Assembly (NCBI GenBank): GCA_003104995.1
Contig: PQAO01000027.1
Coordinates: 220,289-281,271, forward strand
Source of the DNA: Dehalococcoidia bacterium
Lineage (GTDB): Bacteria; Chloroflexota; Dehalococcoidia; Tepidiformales; Tepidiformaceae
Direction: 5' to 3'
Length of the DNA stretch: 60,983 nt
Shown here: positions 7,694 through 16,377 of the stretch, one piece after another
How positions within the stretch are numbered: position 1 is the first letter of the stretch
Layout: the number at the start of each line of letters is the position of its first letter
Translations under genes and position numbers: made by a program
The notes under the pieces: generated by a model
What the model was told of the DNA's origin: nothing
Databases searched by the model: none
What the model saw: the letters and a program-made list of their open reading frames with translations, nothing else

Positions 7694-8260
7694 ATGACCG
7701 ACGAACTACTTGGTGAAAGGGGTCGAGCGCTTGAAGAGGAGTTCTTCAAGCGGCAGAACGCCGAACTCCTGGCCGCCATGCGGGCGAAGCTCGAGTCCGA
7801 GCGCGCCAGGAAGGAGCTTGCAAAGACCGCCGGGCTGACCGACGAACAGGTGTTGGCGCGCTTGCTCGATGCTGGAGTGACCCAGGTAACGCTGACGGCC
7901 ATGGCCATGGTCCCGCTGGTCGCGGTCGCGTGGGCGGATGGTCATCTGGAGGAAGCAGAGCGGCACCAGGTCCTGCGTTATGCGCACACGCTGGACATCG
8001 GCGAGGAGGCCACCAGCCTGCTCACCGGTTGGCTGGTGGCTGAGCCCGAACCCGTGCTCTTCGACACCTGGATCGAGTACGTCCGGAACTTGCTTCCGCG
8101 CCTCGACCAGCCGGCCCGGGATGAGCTCAAAGCGGCCACCTGCAAGCGCGCGGCCGCGGTCGCCGAAGCCGCCGCCGGCGAGCCGTACGGCGTCGGCCGC
8201 CAGGTCTCGCACGAAGAAAAACAGGTGCTCCAGCGAATCGAAGCAGCGTTCGAGGGGTAA
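7694..8260 (+). CDS. TerB-like (tellurite-resistance-type) helical protein
   Basis: This 188-residue, all-helical cytoplasmic protein opens with a charged coiled-coil-like helix (residues about 8-45). Its core reads VAVAWADGHLEEAERHQVL. The ADG...E arrangement is characteristic of TerB/DUF533 domains, whose acidic residues bind metal. Members occur in stress and phage-defence contexts but the reaction, if any, is unknown. A good ribosome site (GGGGAGG) supports the ATG. It converges on the PHP gene across a 14-base palindrome. Confidence 0.6.
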   Translation: MTDELLGERGRALEEEFFKRQNAELLAAMRAKLESERARKELAKTAGLTDEQVLARLLDAGVTQVTLTAMAMVPLVAVAWADGHLEEAERHQVLRYAHTLDIGEEATSLLTGWLVAEPEPVLFDTWIEYVRNLLPRLDQPARDELKAATCKRAAAVAEAAAGEPYGVGRQVSHEEKQVLQRIEAAFEG

Positions 8261-8265
8261 TTCAG

Positions 8266-8279
8266 GCCCGATATCGGGC
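8266..8279. other. Perfect 14-base palindrome between convergent genes
   Basis: GCCCGATATCGGGC is a perfect dyad five bases after the TerB-like stop, and its right end touches the stop side of the PHP gene. With no loop it is a poor terminator stem but could serve both strands or bind a dimeric protein. Confidence 0.4.
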
Positions 8280-8873
8280 TCAATGCTCCAGCGCGACCGC
8301 TTCATACGTCCCCGCCCGCAGCGCCTCCAGCAGCTCGGCCTGCGTCTCGATGCGCGTGGGGAAGCGCGTTGCCGCCCGGCCGACCTCCGCCGCCGTGTGA
8401 GCGTCCGAGCCGCCGATGCCCGGCAGGCGAAACCCTTGCGCCAGCCCCGAGGCCGCCATGTTCTGGAGGCGCGAGTCTGAGCCGTTCACGGCCTCGACCG
8501 ACATGAAGAACTCCACCGTGTCGTGCGTGACCTTCAGGAGGCCGTCGCGCGCGGGATGGGCGAGGTAGAGCAACGCCCCGCACGCCTTCGCTGCTTCGTA
8601 CACCGCGCGCGCGATTGCCGAGAACCCCCGCGGGTCGTCGAGGCCGAACGCGAGGATGTGCCCCTGGTCGGTCGTCAGTTCGACCCCGGAAAAGATGGGG
8701 AAGCGGGTCCGTTTGCGGAGAGCCTCCAGCTCGCCCGCAGGCCAGGCGCGGTCGTGTTCCGTCAGGCAGATGCCGTCGAGCCCGCGTTCGCGAGCGAGCT
8801 CCACGAGCTGGCCGGGTTCCAGGGCGCTGCAGGTGCTCAGGGGCAGCGTGTGGCAGTGGAGGTCGATGAGCAC
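8280..8873 (-). CDS. PHP-domain metal-dependent phosphoesterase
   Basis: The 197 residues form a compact PHP domain. DLHCHT at the N-terminus gives the first metal ligands, CLTEHD the next, YLAHPARD a further His, and GGSDAHTAAEVG the final Asp-His pair. Stand-alone PHP proteins of this size hydrolyse phosphoesters such as nucleoside 3',5'-bisphosphates or short oligonucleotides. The start is GTG at 8873, nine bases after the LysR gene's stop, so it is the second gene of that operon. The pairing suggests that the regulator controls this enzyme or its own ligand's turnover, but that is inference. Confidence 0.85.
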   Translation of the reverse strand: MLIDLHCHTLPLSTCSALEPGQLVELARERGLDGICLTEHDRAWPAGELEALRKRTRFPIFSGVELTTDQGHILAFGLDDPRGFSAIARAVYEAAKACGALLYLAHPARDGLLKVTHDTVEFFMSVEAVNGSDSRLQNMAASGLAQGFRLPGIGGSDAHTAAEVGRAATRFPTRIETQAELLEALRAGTYEAVALEH

Positions 8874-8882
8874 GACGGCGGG

Positions 8883-9782
8883 TTACCGCGGCAGTTTCAT
8901 GCCGTAGATTTCGCCAAGCAGGTCGAGAAACGCCGCCATCGGGCCGGACTGCGGCTTGTTGCGCCGGTACATCACCGCGATGTCGCGTTCGACCGGCTCT
9001 GCCGACTCGATGTGCACCTTGTGGAGTGTACCCAGGCGGATCTCGCGCTCGACCGAGACCTCCGGCAAGAGGGCGATGCCCAGGTTGGCTTCCACCATCT
9101 TCTTGGTTGCTTCGATCGAGTCGAGTTGCATCTGCTGCTGAGGCACCACCCCGAGGTCGCGGAACAGCCCGAGAATCATGCTGTAGTAGCCTGAGTCGCG
9201 GTCGAACAGGATGAGGGAGTCGTCCGCGAGGTCCTCCACCTTCACCGACCCGCGCTTCGCATACCGGTGCTGCGACGACACCACCAGCACGAGCTCATCG
9301 TGGTAGAGCGTCACAGTCCGCACATCGGGGTGGTTGATCGGCCGCCCAATGCCGACCTGGACATCGTCGTCGAGCACCATCTGCAGCACTTCGTCGCTGT
9401 GCCCGGTGCGGACCAGCACATCAACGCCAGCGTGGTTATCGCGGAAGACCTTGAGTAACCGGGGCAGTACATACGTCCCGACCGCCGGTGCGGTGCCTAT
9501 CATCAACCGGCCCGCGGTCCCGTCGCGGGTGCCTTCAAGCACCATGAGGCCGTCATTGAGGGTGCGGAGAACCCGCTGGGCGTAGGGAAGGAACGACCGG
9601 CCGGCGTCAGTGAGCTTGACGCCCCGGCCCATGCGTTCGAACAACGCCTGTCCGACCTCGCGCTCGAGCGACTGGATGCGGTTGCTGAGTGATGGCTGAG
9701 CGACGTTGAGCATTTCGGCCGCCCGGCTGAAGCTCCCGCTGTCCGCGGCCGCGATGAATGCGTCTAGCTGGGCCAATTCCAT
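8883..9782 (-). CDS. LysR-family transcriptional regulator
   Basis: This 299-residue protein has a normal LTTR layout. The N-terminal winged helix (residues 1-60) reads FIAAADSGSFSRAAEMLNVAQ followed by SLSNRIQSLER, and a linker helix leads to a periplasmic-binding-like effector domain from about residue 90. The inducer cannot be told. A classic LTTR-type dyad (ATAG-N7-CTAT) lies 21 bases upstream of the start, so autoregulation is likely. The PHP phosphoesterase gene follows nine bases downstream. Confidence 0.9.
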   Translation of the reverse strand: MELAQLDAFIAAADSGSFSRAAEMLNVAQPSLSNRIQSLEREVGQALFERMGRGVKLTDAGRSFLPYAQRVLRTLNDGLMVLEGTRDGTAGRLMIGTAPAVGTYVLPRLLKVFRDNHAGVDVLVRTGHSDEVLQMVLDDDVQVGIGRPINHPDVRTVTLYHDELVLVVSSQHRYAKRGSVKVEDLADDSLILFDRDSGYYSMILGLFRDLGVVPQQQMQLDSIEATKKMVEANLGIALLPEVSVEREIRLGTLHKVHIESAEPVERDIAVMYRRNKPQSGPMAAFLDLLGEIYGMKLPR

Positions 9783-9802
9783 GGATGGCTCACCCGCGAG
9801 CG

Positions 9803-9817
9803 ATAGTGCCTCGCTAT
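9803..9817. promoter_or_regulatory. LysR-type operator (ATAG-N7-CTAT)
   Basis: This is a perfect interrupted dyad with the T-N11-A core of LysR-family binding sites, centred about 28 bases upstream of the LysR start. Position and symmetry suggest autoregulation. Confidence 0.5.
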
Positions 9818-9893
9818 GCCTCCAACAATAGCGCGTGCGTGAGCCATAGGCCAGAGCTTGGCATCCATCAGCCTGATTGGGTACGCGGTGCCA

Positions 9894-10424
9894 TTAATCG
9901 AAGTAACGCCCGAGCACCCAGTTCATTACGTCCCGCACCGTGATCATCCCGACCAGTTCGCCGCCGCGCATCACCGGCAGGTGGCGAAATCCCCCGTCAC
10001 CCATTTTGTTCAGCGCAACGGCCATCATGTCGTCATCACGCATCACCACCGGGTCGGGTGTCATGAACCGGGCAACAGGCTGCTCCATCACGCCCGGGCG
10101 GCCCGCCACGCGGATCATCACATCGCGGTCCGTGAAGATCCCGGCGACGGTCGTGCCGTCCATCACGACGACGGCGGCGGTCGGGTCGCTCTTCATCGCG
10201 GCAATCGCCTCGCGGACCGTCTGGGTCGCCAGCACCGTGTGCGGGCGGCTCAGACGCACGCTTGAAACGGGCGATGACAGGTCGCTGCCGGAGACCACCT
10301 GCGAGGACTCCGGAACGTCGATGCTCCGGAGGTCCATGGTGCAGTGCTCGCAGGTGTCCACGCCCTCGATGTTCTCAGTGCCGCAGCTGGGGCAGACCAC
10401 CACGTTGCGTTGTTCGATCGACAT
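9894..10424 (-). CDS. Zinc-ribbon plus CBS-pair protein
   Basis: The ATG at 10424 (GGAAGG upstream) gives 176 residues. An N-terminal CPSCGTE...CEHC zinc ribbon (about residues 11-28) is followed by a linker and two CBS repeats. The repeats contain GIFTDRDVMIRVAG and GMITVRDVMNWVLG. CBS pairs bind adenosine nucleotides and act as energy sensors, and the zinc ribbon may mediate protein or nucleic-acid binding. It lies just downstream of korB on the same strand, beyond a terminator-like hairpin. A second CBS gene heads the korAB operon, so the oxidoreductase is bracketed by CBS proteins. Confidence 0.85.
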   Translation of the reverse strand: MSIEQRNVVVCPSCGTENIEGVDTCEHCTMDLRSIDVPESSQVVSGSDLSSPVSSVRLSRPHTVLATQTVREAIAAMKSDPTAAVVVMDGTTVAGIFTDRDVMIRVAGRPGVMEQPVARFMTPDPVVMRDDDMMAVALNKMGDGGFRHLPVMRGGELVGMITVRDVMNWVLGRYFD

Positions 10425-10454
10425 GAGCGCTTCCTTCCGTGGCCGAAACAGCAA

Positions 10455-10472
10455 GGCTCCCCGGAGGGAGCC
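10455..10472 (-). terminator. Hairpin between korB and the CBS gene
   Basis: GGCTCCC (10455-10461) pairs perfectly with 10466-10472 across a four-base loop. Read on the minus strand it is followed by TTGCTGTTT. It could end the korAB transcript or attenuate read-through into the CBS gene. Confidence 0.5.
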
Positions 10473-10511
10473 CAGACTGTACCAGATTCGCGGTTGTTCT
10501 GGCCTGGGCGC

Positions 10512-11552
10512 CTACTCGACTACCCAGGTTTCGCCGCTGTGCAGGATGGCAGTCAGGTCACCGCGGCCCTTCGCGATGGCTTCCTCCACCTGCTGCTGGA
10601 CGAGGTCGTCGAACACCGGGGCGTCGATATCCCGGAACACGCCGATGGGCACCGGGAAGTCAGGGTAGTCCAGGCCGACGAGGATGTTGGCGAGGGTAAT
10701 GTCCTGGTTGTGCGCGTTGTGGACGAGCAATCCGTCATCCGAGGCGGCGTCCAGGACGACTTCGGGCGTGAATCCGTTGAGACGGATGCCGTTTTGGCTG
10801 TCCTTACCGTAGCGAAGCGGCTTGCCATGCTCGAGGTAGACCATCCGATCCTGCCGGACTTCCTTCTCAGCGAACGCGGCAAAGGCGCCATCGTTAAAGA
10901 TGTTGCAGTTCTGGTAGACCTCGACGAACGAGATGCCCTTGTGCTGCGCGGCCTGGTAAAGCATCTCTTCCAGGTGCTTGGTGTCGCGGTCGATCGAGCG
11001 GGCCACGAATGTGGCGCCGGCCGCCAGCGCGATCCGGATCGGGTTCAGCGGGCGCTCCGTCGTGCCGTAAGGCGACGACTTGGTGACCTTCCCGAACTCG
11101 GACGTCGGCGAGTACTGGCCCTTCGTCAGCCCGTAGATGCGGTTGTTGAAGAGGACGACCGTGAGGTCGACATTCCGGCGCATCGCGTGGAGGAGGTGGT
11201 TCCCACCGATGCTCAGCCCGTCGCCGTCACCGGTGATGACGAAGACCTTGAGTTCAGGCCGGGCAGTCTTGAGGCCAGTCGCGAGGGTGAGCGCGCGGCC
11301 ATGAATGCTGTGAAAGCCGTAGGTCTCCATGTAGTAGGGGAACCGGCTCGAACAACCGATGCCACTGATGAAGACCAGGTTCTCCTTTGGAACGTTGAGT
11401 TCCGGGAGCATCTTCTGCATCTGGGCCAGGATCGAGTAGTCGCCGCAGCCGGGGCACCAGCGCACTTCCTGGTCTGAAACGAAATCCTTGCGGGTGAGGA
11501 TAGGGAGGTCGGCGGAGATGACTCCACTGTTTGGCACGGTTGGCGCGGTCAC
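10512..11552 (-). CDS. korB: 2-oxoacid:ferredoxin oxidoreductase, beta subunit
   Basis: This is a thiamine-pyrophosphate-binding subunit of 346 residues. WCPGCGDY and a later SGIGCSSRFPYY supply the Fe-S cysteines. GDGDGLSIGGNHL with the following NN is the TPP/Mg binding motif. With the alpha/gamma fusion encoded immediately upstream it should decarboxylate 2-oxoglutarate or a related 2-oxoacid to acyl-CoA, reducing ferredoxin. The chain is nearer to the KorB than to the short pyruvate type, but the exact substrate is inferred. The start is three bases downstream of the korA stop. There is no separate delta (ferredoxin-like) subunit nearby. Confidence 0.92.
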   Translation of the reverse strand: MTAPTVPNSGVISADLPILTRKDFVSDQEVRWCPGCGDYSILAQMQKMLPELNVPKENLVFISGIGCSSRFPYYMETYGFHSIHGRALTLATGLKTARPELKVFVITGDGDGLSIGGNHLLHAMRRNVDLTVVLFNNRIYGLTKGQYSPTSEFGKVTKSSPYGTTERPLNPIRIALAAGATFVARSIDRDTKHLEEMLYQAAQHKGISFVEVYQNCNIFNDGAFAAFAEKEVRQDRMVYLEHGKPLRYGKDSQNGIRLNGFTPEVVLDAASDDGLLVHNAHNQDITLANILVGLDYPDFPVPIGVFRDIDAPVFDDLVQQQVEEAIAKGRGDLTAILHSGETWVVE

Positions 11553-11555
11553 TGG

Positions 11556-13466
11556 TTAGCCTCCACTCAGGACGGACGATTGCCCGAACTCGATGGTGTA
11601 CGGACCCCGGAGCCCGAGGACTTCGTCGATCTTCCCTTCGATCTCGGAGATCTTGAAGGGCTGGCCGGAAATCTTGTTGAACGGGATGGCATCGACCATG
11701 AACTTGCCCCGGACAAGCAAGGACAGCTGGCCGGTGTTGAGCTCGGGAATGAGCACGCGCTTGTAGCGCTTCATCACCGCCTCCAGGTTGCCCGGGAACG
11801 GATTGAGGTAGCGCAGGTGGGCTGCTGCGACGCTGAGACCGCGCTTGCGGGCGCCTTCCACCGCGCTGGTGATGGCGCCATATGTCCCGCCCCACCCCAG
11901 CACGAGCAGGTCGCCCGTCTCCGGTCCGGTAACCTCGAGGTCCGGGATGTCCTGGACCATGCGGTCGACGCGGCCCTGCCGGGCGAGAGTCATTTCGTGG
12001 TGGTTGCGCGGGTCGTAGCTGATATCGCCTGTCTGGCCGGACTTCTCGAGGCCACCGATGCGGTGGGTCAGGCCTTTCTGACCGGGCACGGCCCAGGGGC
12101 GGGCGAGCGTCTTCGGGTCCCGTTCATAGGGATTGAACTCGCCGTCCTGTTCGGTGGCGTAGTTCCATTCGATCTTCGGAAGGCTGGCAACATCCGGGAT
12201 GCGCCACGGTTCGGAACCGTTCCCGAGATACCCGTCGCTCAGGAAGATGACCGGGACCATGTACTTGAGCGCGAGGCGGGCAGCCTCGATGGCCATGGTA
12301 AAGCAATCGGACGGGGTGCACGGCGCGACGATGCCGACGAAGCTATCGCCGTTGCGTCCGAACATTGCCTGGAGCAGGTCCGATTGCTCGGTCTTGGTCG
12401 GCATGCCCGTGCTCGGGCCGGCGCGCTGGACGTCAATGACGACAAGCGGCAGCTCCGTCATCACGGCGAGGTTGAGCGCCTCGCTCTTGAGCGCCAGGCC
12501 GGGGCCGCTGGTACCGGTGAGGCCGAGGTGGCCGCCGTAGGCTGCGCCGATGGTGGCCCCAATCGCGGCGATCTCGTCCTCCGCCTGGAAGGTCTTGATC
12601 CCGAACGACTTCAACTTCGAAAGCTCGTGGAGTACGTCCGAAGCCGGTGTAATCGGGTAGCTCCCGTAGAAGAGCGGGAGCCCGCTCAGGACTGAAGCGG
12701 CTACGAATCCCAGGGCGGTTGCTTCGTTTCCGCTGATGTGGCGATACGTGCCCGGCGCGACGGTTGCCGGCGCGACATGGTACTGCACGCGGAACAACTC
12801 GGTGGTCTCGCCGAAGTTGTATCCGGCGCGCAGGGCGCGCAGGTTGGCATCGAGGATGTCCGGCCGCCGTTTGAACTGCTCGGAGGCCCACTTGATGGTT
12901 GTGTCCATCGAGCGGCCGTAGAGCCAGAGAATCAGCCCCAGCGCGTAGAAGTTGCGCGAGCGGAACTTGTCTTTCGCGTTGAGTGGCAGGCCCTCAAGGG
13001 CAAGCTCGTTGAAGCGCGTGATCGCGATCGGGACCAGCTGGTACTTCGAAAGCGAGCCGTCCTCAAGAGGATTGACCGGATACGCGGCTTTCTTGAGGTT
13101 AGTAACGTTGAACTCGTCCTCGTCGACGATGAGGAGGCCGCCGGGACGCAGGTCGGCAACGTTGGTCTTGAGCGCTGCGGGGTTCATCGCGACAAGGACG
13201 TCCGGGTGGTCGCCCGGCGTGTGGATATCAGAGCTGGAGAAAGAAAGCTGGAAGCCAGACACGCCGGGGAGCGAGCCGGTGGGGGCCCGGATTTCGGCGG
13301 GGAAGTCCGGCAAGGTCGCCAGGTCATTCCCGAAGACGGCCGCGGTCTTGGTGAACTGTGTACCAGTGAGCTGCATGCCGTCGCCCGAGTCTCCGGCGAA
13401 GCGAATCGTCACACGTTCGAGGTCTTCGACCGTGTGCTCGGGCTTGGTTTGCGATTCTGTGGTCAT
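11556..13466 (-). CDS. korA: 2-oxoacid:ferredoxin oxidoreductase, fused gamma-alpha subunit
   Basis: The ATG at 13466 (AGAGG upstream) gives 636 residues. The N-terminal 190 residues are the gamma domain (RFAGDSGDGMQLTGTQF; later SLPGVSGFQLSFSSSDI). The alpha pyrimidine-binding domain follows (GSYPITPASDVLHELSK; GTSGPGLALKSEALNLAV; QRAGPSTGMPTKTEQSD). This gamma-alpha fusion is the usual form in Actinomycetota and many Chloroflexota. It forms the catalytic complex with the beta subunit encoded three bases downstream. The upstream CBS gene ends 11 bases before the start, so the CBS protein, korA and korB are almost certainly one transcript. Confidence 0.93.
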   Translation of the reverse strand: MTTESQTKPEHTVEDLERVTIRFAGDSGDGMQLTGTQFTKTAAVFGNDLATLPDFPAEIRAPTGSLPGVSGFQLSFSSSDIHTPGDHPDVLVAMNPAALKTNVADLRPGGLLIVDEDEFNVTNLKKAAYPVNPLEDGSLSKYQLVPIAITRFNELALEGLPLNAKDKFRSRNFYALGLILWLYGRSMDTTIKWASEQFKRRPDILDANLRALRAGYNFGETTELFRVQYHVAPATVAPGTYRHISGNEATALGFVAASVLSGLPLFYGSYPITPASDVLHELSKLKSFGIKTFQAEDEIAAIGATIGAAYGGHLGLTGTSGPGLALKSEALNLAVMTELPLVVIDVQRAGPSTGMPTKTEQSDLLQAMFGRNGDSFVGIVAPCTPSDCFTMAIEAARLALKYMVPVIFLSDGYLGNGSEPWRIPDVASLPKIEWNYATEQDGEFNPYERDPKTLARPWAVPGQKGLTHRIGGLEKSGQTGDISYDPRNHHEMTLARQGRVDRMVQDIPDLEVTGPETGDLLVLGWGGTYGAITSAVEGARKRGLSVAAAHLRYLNPFPGNLEAVMKRYKRVLIPELNTGQLSLLVRGKFMVDAIPFNKISGQPFKISEIEGKIDEVLGLRGPYTIEFGQSSVLSGG

Positions 13467-13476
13467 GGAACCTCTG

Positions 13477-13950
13477 CTATCCACCCTCTGGTCTCTCCAT
13501 CACCTGGTGAGGGCGAGGAGGCAGGTTGAGGACGTCTTCCGGGTACGCTTCTGCGAGGTCCTTCAAGAGATCCCCAAGCCGGACGAGACCGACCACCGTT
13601 TCGCCCTCTACCACGGGCAGTGTCCGGTACTGGTGCTGCTGCATCGTCGCGATTGCCTCGGCCACCGTCCTCGTGGCCTGAATCGTGCGAGGCTGTTTGG
13701 TGAGCACCGCTGTCTCGAGCGGCTGGTCCCAGTCAAAACCGTCCTCCATGCATTTCGTCAGCACATCGCGCTCTGTGAAGATGCCGGCAATCCGGCCACC
13801 GTCGACCGCGAGGACGCATGAGCCGGCGCCCTCACGCATCATCTCGACGGCTGTTCTGACAGAGGTAAATGGCGAAACGATGGCTGGCGCTGTGAGCGGC
13901 AACTCTTGCAATCGTTGGTTAACGAACCGGCTGAGCCGGGAGCGATCCAT
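13477..13950 (-). CDS. CBS-pair protein heading the korAB operon
   Basis: These 157 residues are almost wholly two CBS repeats. The first contains GGRIAGIFTERDVLTKCM and the second GETVVGLVRLGDLLKDL. No other domain is present. CBS pairs bind AMP/ATP/SAM-type ligands. Placement at the head of the korAB operon suggests a regulatory subunit or energy-charge sensor for the oxidoreductase; this is inference. It shares its upstream region with the divergent HD-GYP gene. Confidence 0.88.
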   Translation of the reverse strand: MDRSRLSRFVNQRLQELPLTAPAIVSPFTSVRTAVEMMREGAGSCVLAVDGGRIAGIFTERDVLTKCMEDGFDWDQPLETAVLTKQPRTIQATRTVAEAIATMQQHQYRTLPVVEGETVVGLVRLGDLLKDLAEAYPEDVLNLPPRPHQVMERPEGG

Positions 13951-14223
13951 GTGTCTTGTTCGTTCGCCTGGGCGGTTTCTGCGGGATTGAGCAGGCGGGG
14001 ACGCCGCGCATCACGCTGTGGGCTCAGTGTACCCCTTTGCCGCCGATCGTGCAGGCGACTGCGCCCCGCTCCGCATCCGATGTGTCCCGGCGATGGGCAG
14101 CCGGATACATACACCCTACGACTCTTCCCTATTTCCGCAGGCCTTCACCGCTCTGTCTCTGCAGGTTCACGAAACCACGGCCGATATTCCCGATACGGTC
14201 CCTCCCCGGGAGAACGGCGCACT

Positions 14224-15570
14224 ATGGCTTCCAAAGCACAGATTCAGACTGTCAAGGCAGACTTCCTGGACCCGTCGCTCTATGACGACGCGGGGCTGTC
14301 GGGCGTTCCCCGGCTCAGCCGTGGCACCATCCTGGCCGCCCTCAGCCGCGCCTTCGACCTCGCGGAAGGACGCCGTCCGGGCCACGCCCAACGAGTCGCC
14401 TACATCGGCGTGTTCCTCGCCAGCGAGCTCGGGCTGGAGGCCCAACGGGTCGAAGATGTCTTCTTCGGCTGCCTTCTCCATGACATCGGCATGGCTGCCA
14501 GCAGCCAGCCGCCAAAGATGGACGGCTCGCGGGGCAGCAGAATCATCTCTGGCCGAAGCGGCGCCGCCGACGTGCTTTCCCAGGTGCCCCCGGGTGGCTG
14601 GACGCAGGTCGTCGCAGCCATCGCCCAGCACTGCGATCTCGGCTCGAAGATCGTGCGCAAGATGGGTTTCGGCGAACCGGTTGCCCGCGCGGTTGCGAGC
14701 CATCACGACTGCTGGGACGGCTCCGGCAGGCCCGGCGCACAGCCCGGCGACCGGGCGCCGATCGTTGCCCGCATTGTCGCCCTCTCCGACCGGGTCGAGT
14801 CGATGATCGACGCCGAAGGTTCGCCACTGCTCGTCCGCCGCCGGGGCCCCGCCCTGGTCAAGGAAATGGGCGGCAGCGAGATCGATCCCGAACTCGCGGG
14901 CAAGATGGCCGAAATCGCCGAGCGCGATGACTTCTGGCTCGGCTTTTATGACAACGACCTGCCCGCCGCGCTCATGTCGCTCAACTATGGCGGCATGATG
15001 AACCGCGACGAGCTGTTCGACTTCCTTGGCGTCATGAGCGACGTCGTCGATGGCCGGAACGGCCGCGAACAGGGCCGGGGCAGGCGTGTCGCCGAACTCG
15101 CCCGCCGCGTTGCACTCACCTGTGACATGACCGAGCGCCGGGCCGACCTGGTGAGGGTTGCCGCGCTGCTCCAGGACGTGGGCACGCTTGGTGTCCCGGC
15201 GCACTTCCTGAGCAAGCCAGACATCCTGAGTGTGGACGAGATGGCGTCGGTCCAGCTCCACCCGGTCTATGCGCGCGACATCCTCAGCGAGATTCCCGGG
15301 CTTGGCGCCGCGGCCTGGTGGGTCGGCTGCCACCACGAACGCATCGACGGCAAGGGCTACCCCGGCATGCTCGAAGGCGCCGAAGTGCCCGCCGAAGCCC
15401 AGATCATCGGCATGTCGGAGGCGTTCGACGCGCTCACCAGTGACCGGCCGTACCGGCGTGCCATGTCCCAGGCCGATGCCGTCGAAGTGATGCGCGGCCT
15501 GGCCGGAACCCGATTCGACCCCTACCTGTTGGCCCGCTTCGAAAGCGTCGCCTACCCATTCGAGGCCTGA
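14224..15570 (+). CDS. Protein with two HD/HD-GYP-type domains, each partly degenerate
   Basis: The ATG at 14224 gives 448 residues with no membrane segment or sensor domain. The N-terminal half has GHAQRV (His54) and CLLHDIGMA (His86-Asp87), then a HHDCWDGSGRPG segment that lacks Tyr-Pro of the GYP motif. The C-terminal half has LLQDVGTLGVPAHFL, where the expected HD is QD and the preceding His is Arg. It does have a complete HHERIDGKGYPG signature and the following DALTSDRPYR. HD-GYP enzymes hydrolyse cyclic di-GMP or related cyclic dinucleotides. Here the metal site and GYP loop are on different halves. The protein may still be active, act on another nucleotide, or be a receptor. Confidence 0.85.
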   Translation: MASKAQIQTVKADFLDPSLYDDAGLSGVPRLSRGTILAALSRAFDLAEGRRPGHAQRVAYIGVFLASELGLEAQRVEDVFFGCLLHDIGMAASSQPPKMDGSRGSRIISGRSGAADVLSQVPPGGWTQVVAAIAQHCDLGSKIVRKMGFGEPVARAVASHHDCWDGSGRPGAQPGDRAPIVARIVALSDRVESMIDAEGSPLLVRRRGPALVKEMGGSEIDPELAGKMAEIAERDDFWLGFYDNDLPAALMSLNYGGMMNRDELFDFLGVMSDVVDGRNGREQGRGRRVAELARRVALTCDMTERRADLVRVAALLQDVGTLGVPAHFLSKPDILSVDEMASVQLHPVYARDILSEIPGLGAAAWWVGCHHERIDGKGYPGMLEGAEVPAEAQIIGMSEAFDALTSDRPYRRAMSQADAVEVMRGLAGTRFDPYLLARFESVAYPFEA

Positions 15571-15616
15571 CGGCGGGCAGCCATCCCGCCCTGGTAACCC
15601 AGGCACCACCCGCTTT

Positions 15617-15646
15617 GAAGAAGGCCCGCCCACGCGGGCCTTCTTC
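15617..15646 (+). terminator. Terminator hairpin after the HD-GYP gene
   Basis: A perfect 12-bp stem (GAAGAAGGCCCG, 15617-15628, pairing with 15635-15646) encloses a six-base loop, 46 bases after the stop. It lacks a run of T but ends in TTCTTC. Confidence 0.75.
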
Positions 15647-15708
15647 GTACCTGCCTTCGCCCCCTGGCCACCGCCGGCCGGCGCTCCCCCGCAATCGCGG
15701 TTCTCAAT

Positions 15709-15714
15709 TACAAT
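15709..15714 (+). promoter_or_regulatory. -10 box (TACAAT) for the kinase-like gene
   Basis: TACAAT lies 27 bases before the TTG start and is followed by CCGCGC, exactly as at the -10 box at 16962. The shared sequence supports a real promoter. Confidence 0.5.
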
Positions 15715-15741
15715 CCGCGCAACATCGCCGGAGGCCGCAGT

Positions 15742-16377
15742 TTGAACACGCGTGTCATTTCCATTTCTCGCCAGGTCGGCACGGCCGGTGAGGAAGTCGC
15801 AGAGGCCGTCGCGAAGAAGCTTGGACTGCGGCTCATTGACTACCAGGTCATCCAGCGGGCCGCCGAGGAAGCGGGCGTTTCGCCGGAGACCGTGAGCGAG
15901 GCGGAGCGCACCCCCTCCCTCATGACAAGGCTCCTCGAAGCACTGGCACGCAACCCGAGCATGCCGGTCGCCGCCTGGGCCGACCCGGTGCCGCTCGCCG
16001 CCAGCCCACTCTTCACCTCCGCCGACTACCGGAAGTTCATCGAGGACGTCATCCGCGACCTGGCCGGCCAGGGCGACTGCGTCATCGTCGGCCATGCCGC
16101 GCAGGTGATCCTTCGCGACCGATTCGATACGGTACGGGTGCTGGTGACGGCATCGGCTGCCTCGCGGACCCGCCGCATTGCGGCCGGCATGGGCGTGGAG
16201 GACAAGGAAGCGCTCAAAATCATCGAAAGGACCGACAACGAACGGCTGGATTACTTCCGCCGTTTCTACGAAACCGGATGGCTCTCTCCCAGCACCTACG
16301 ACCTCTGCATCAGTACCGACCACCTCAAACCCGAGCAGTGCGCCGAAGTCATCGCGCGCTTCGCGGAATTGCGTTAG
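15742..16377 (+). CDS. Cytidylate-kinase-like protein
   Basis: The TTG start has GGAGG seven bases upstream. The 211-residue protein matches the cytidylate-kinase-like family seen beside signalling genes. SISRQVGTAGEEVAEAVAKK replaces a classic P-loop, and GLRLIDYQVIQRAAEEAGVS is followed by a central helical insert. CVIVGHAAQVIL leads into SRTRRIAAGMG, and ERTDNERLDYFRRFY is the conserved Arg-Asp-rich nucleotide-binding helix. Members lack demonstrated CMP kinase activity in most cases and the true substrate is unknown. The gene has its own promoter after a terminator. The next gene starts inside its 3' end. Confidence 0.8.
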   Translation: MNTRVISISRQVGTAGEEVAEAVAKKLGLRLIDYQVIQRAAEEAGVSPETVSEAERTPSLMTRLLEALARNPSMPVAAWADPVPLAASPLFTSADYRKFIEDVIRDLAGQGDCVIVGHAAQVILRDRFDTVRVLVTASAASRTRRIAAGMGVEDKEALKIIERTDNERLDYFRRFYETGWLSPSTYDLCISTDHLKPEQCAEVIARFAELR

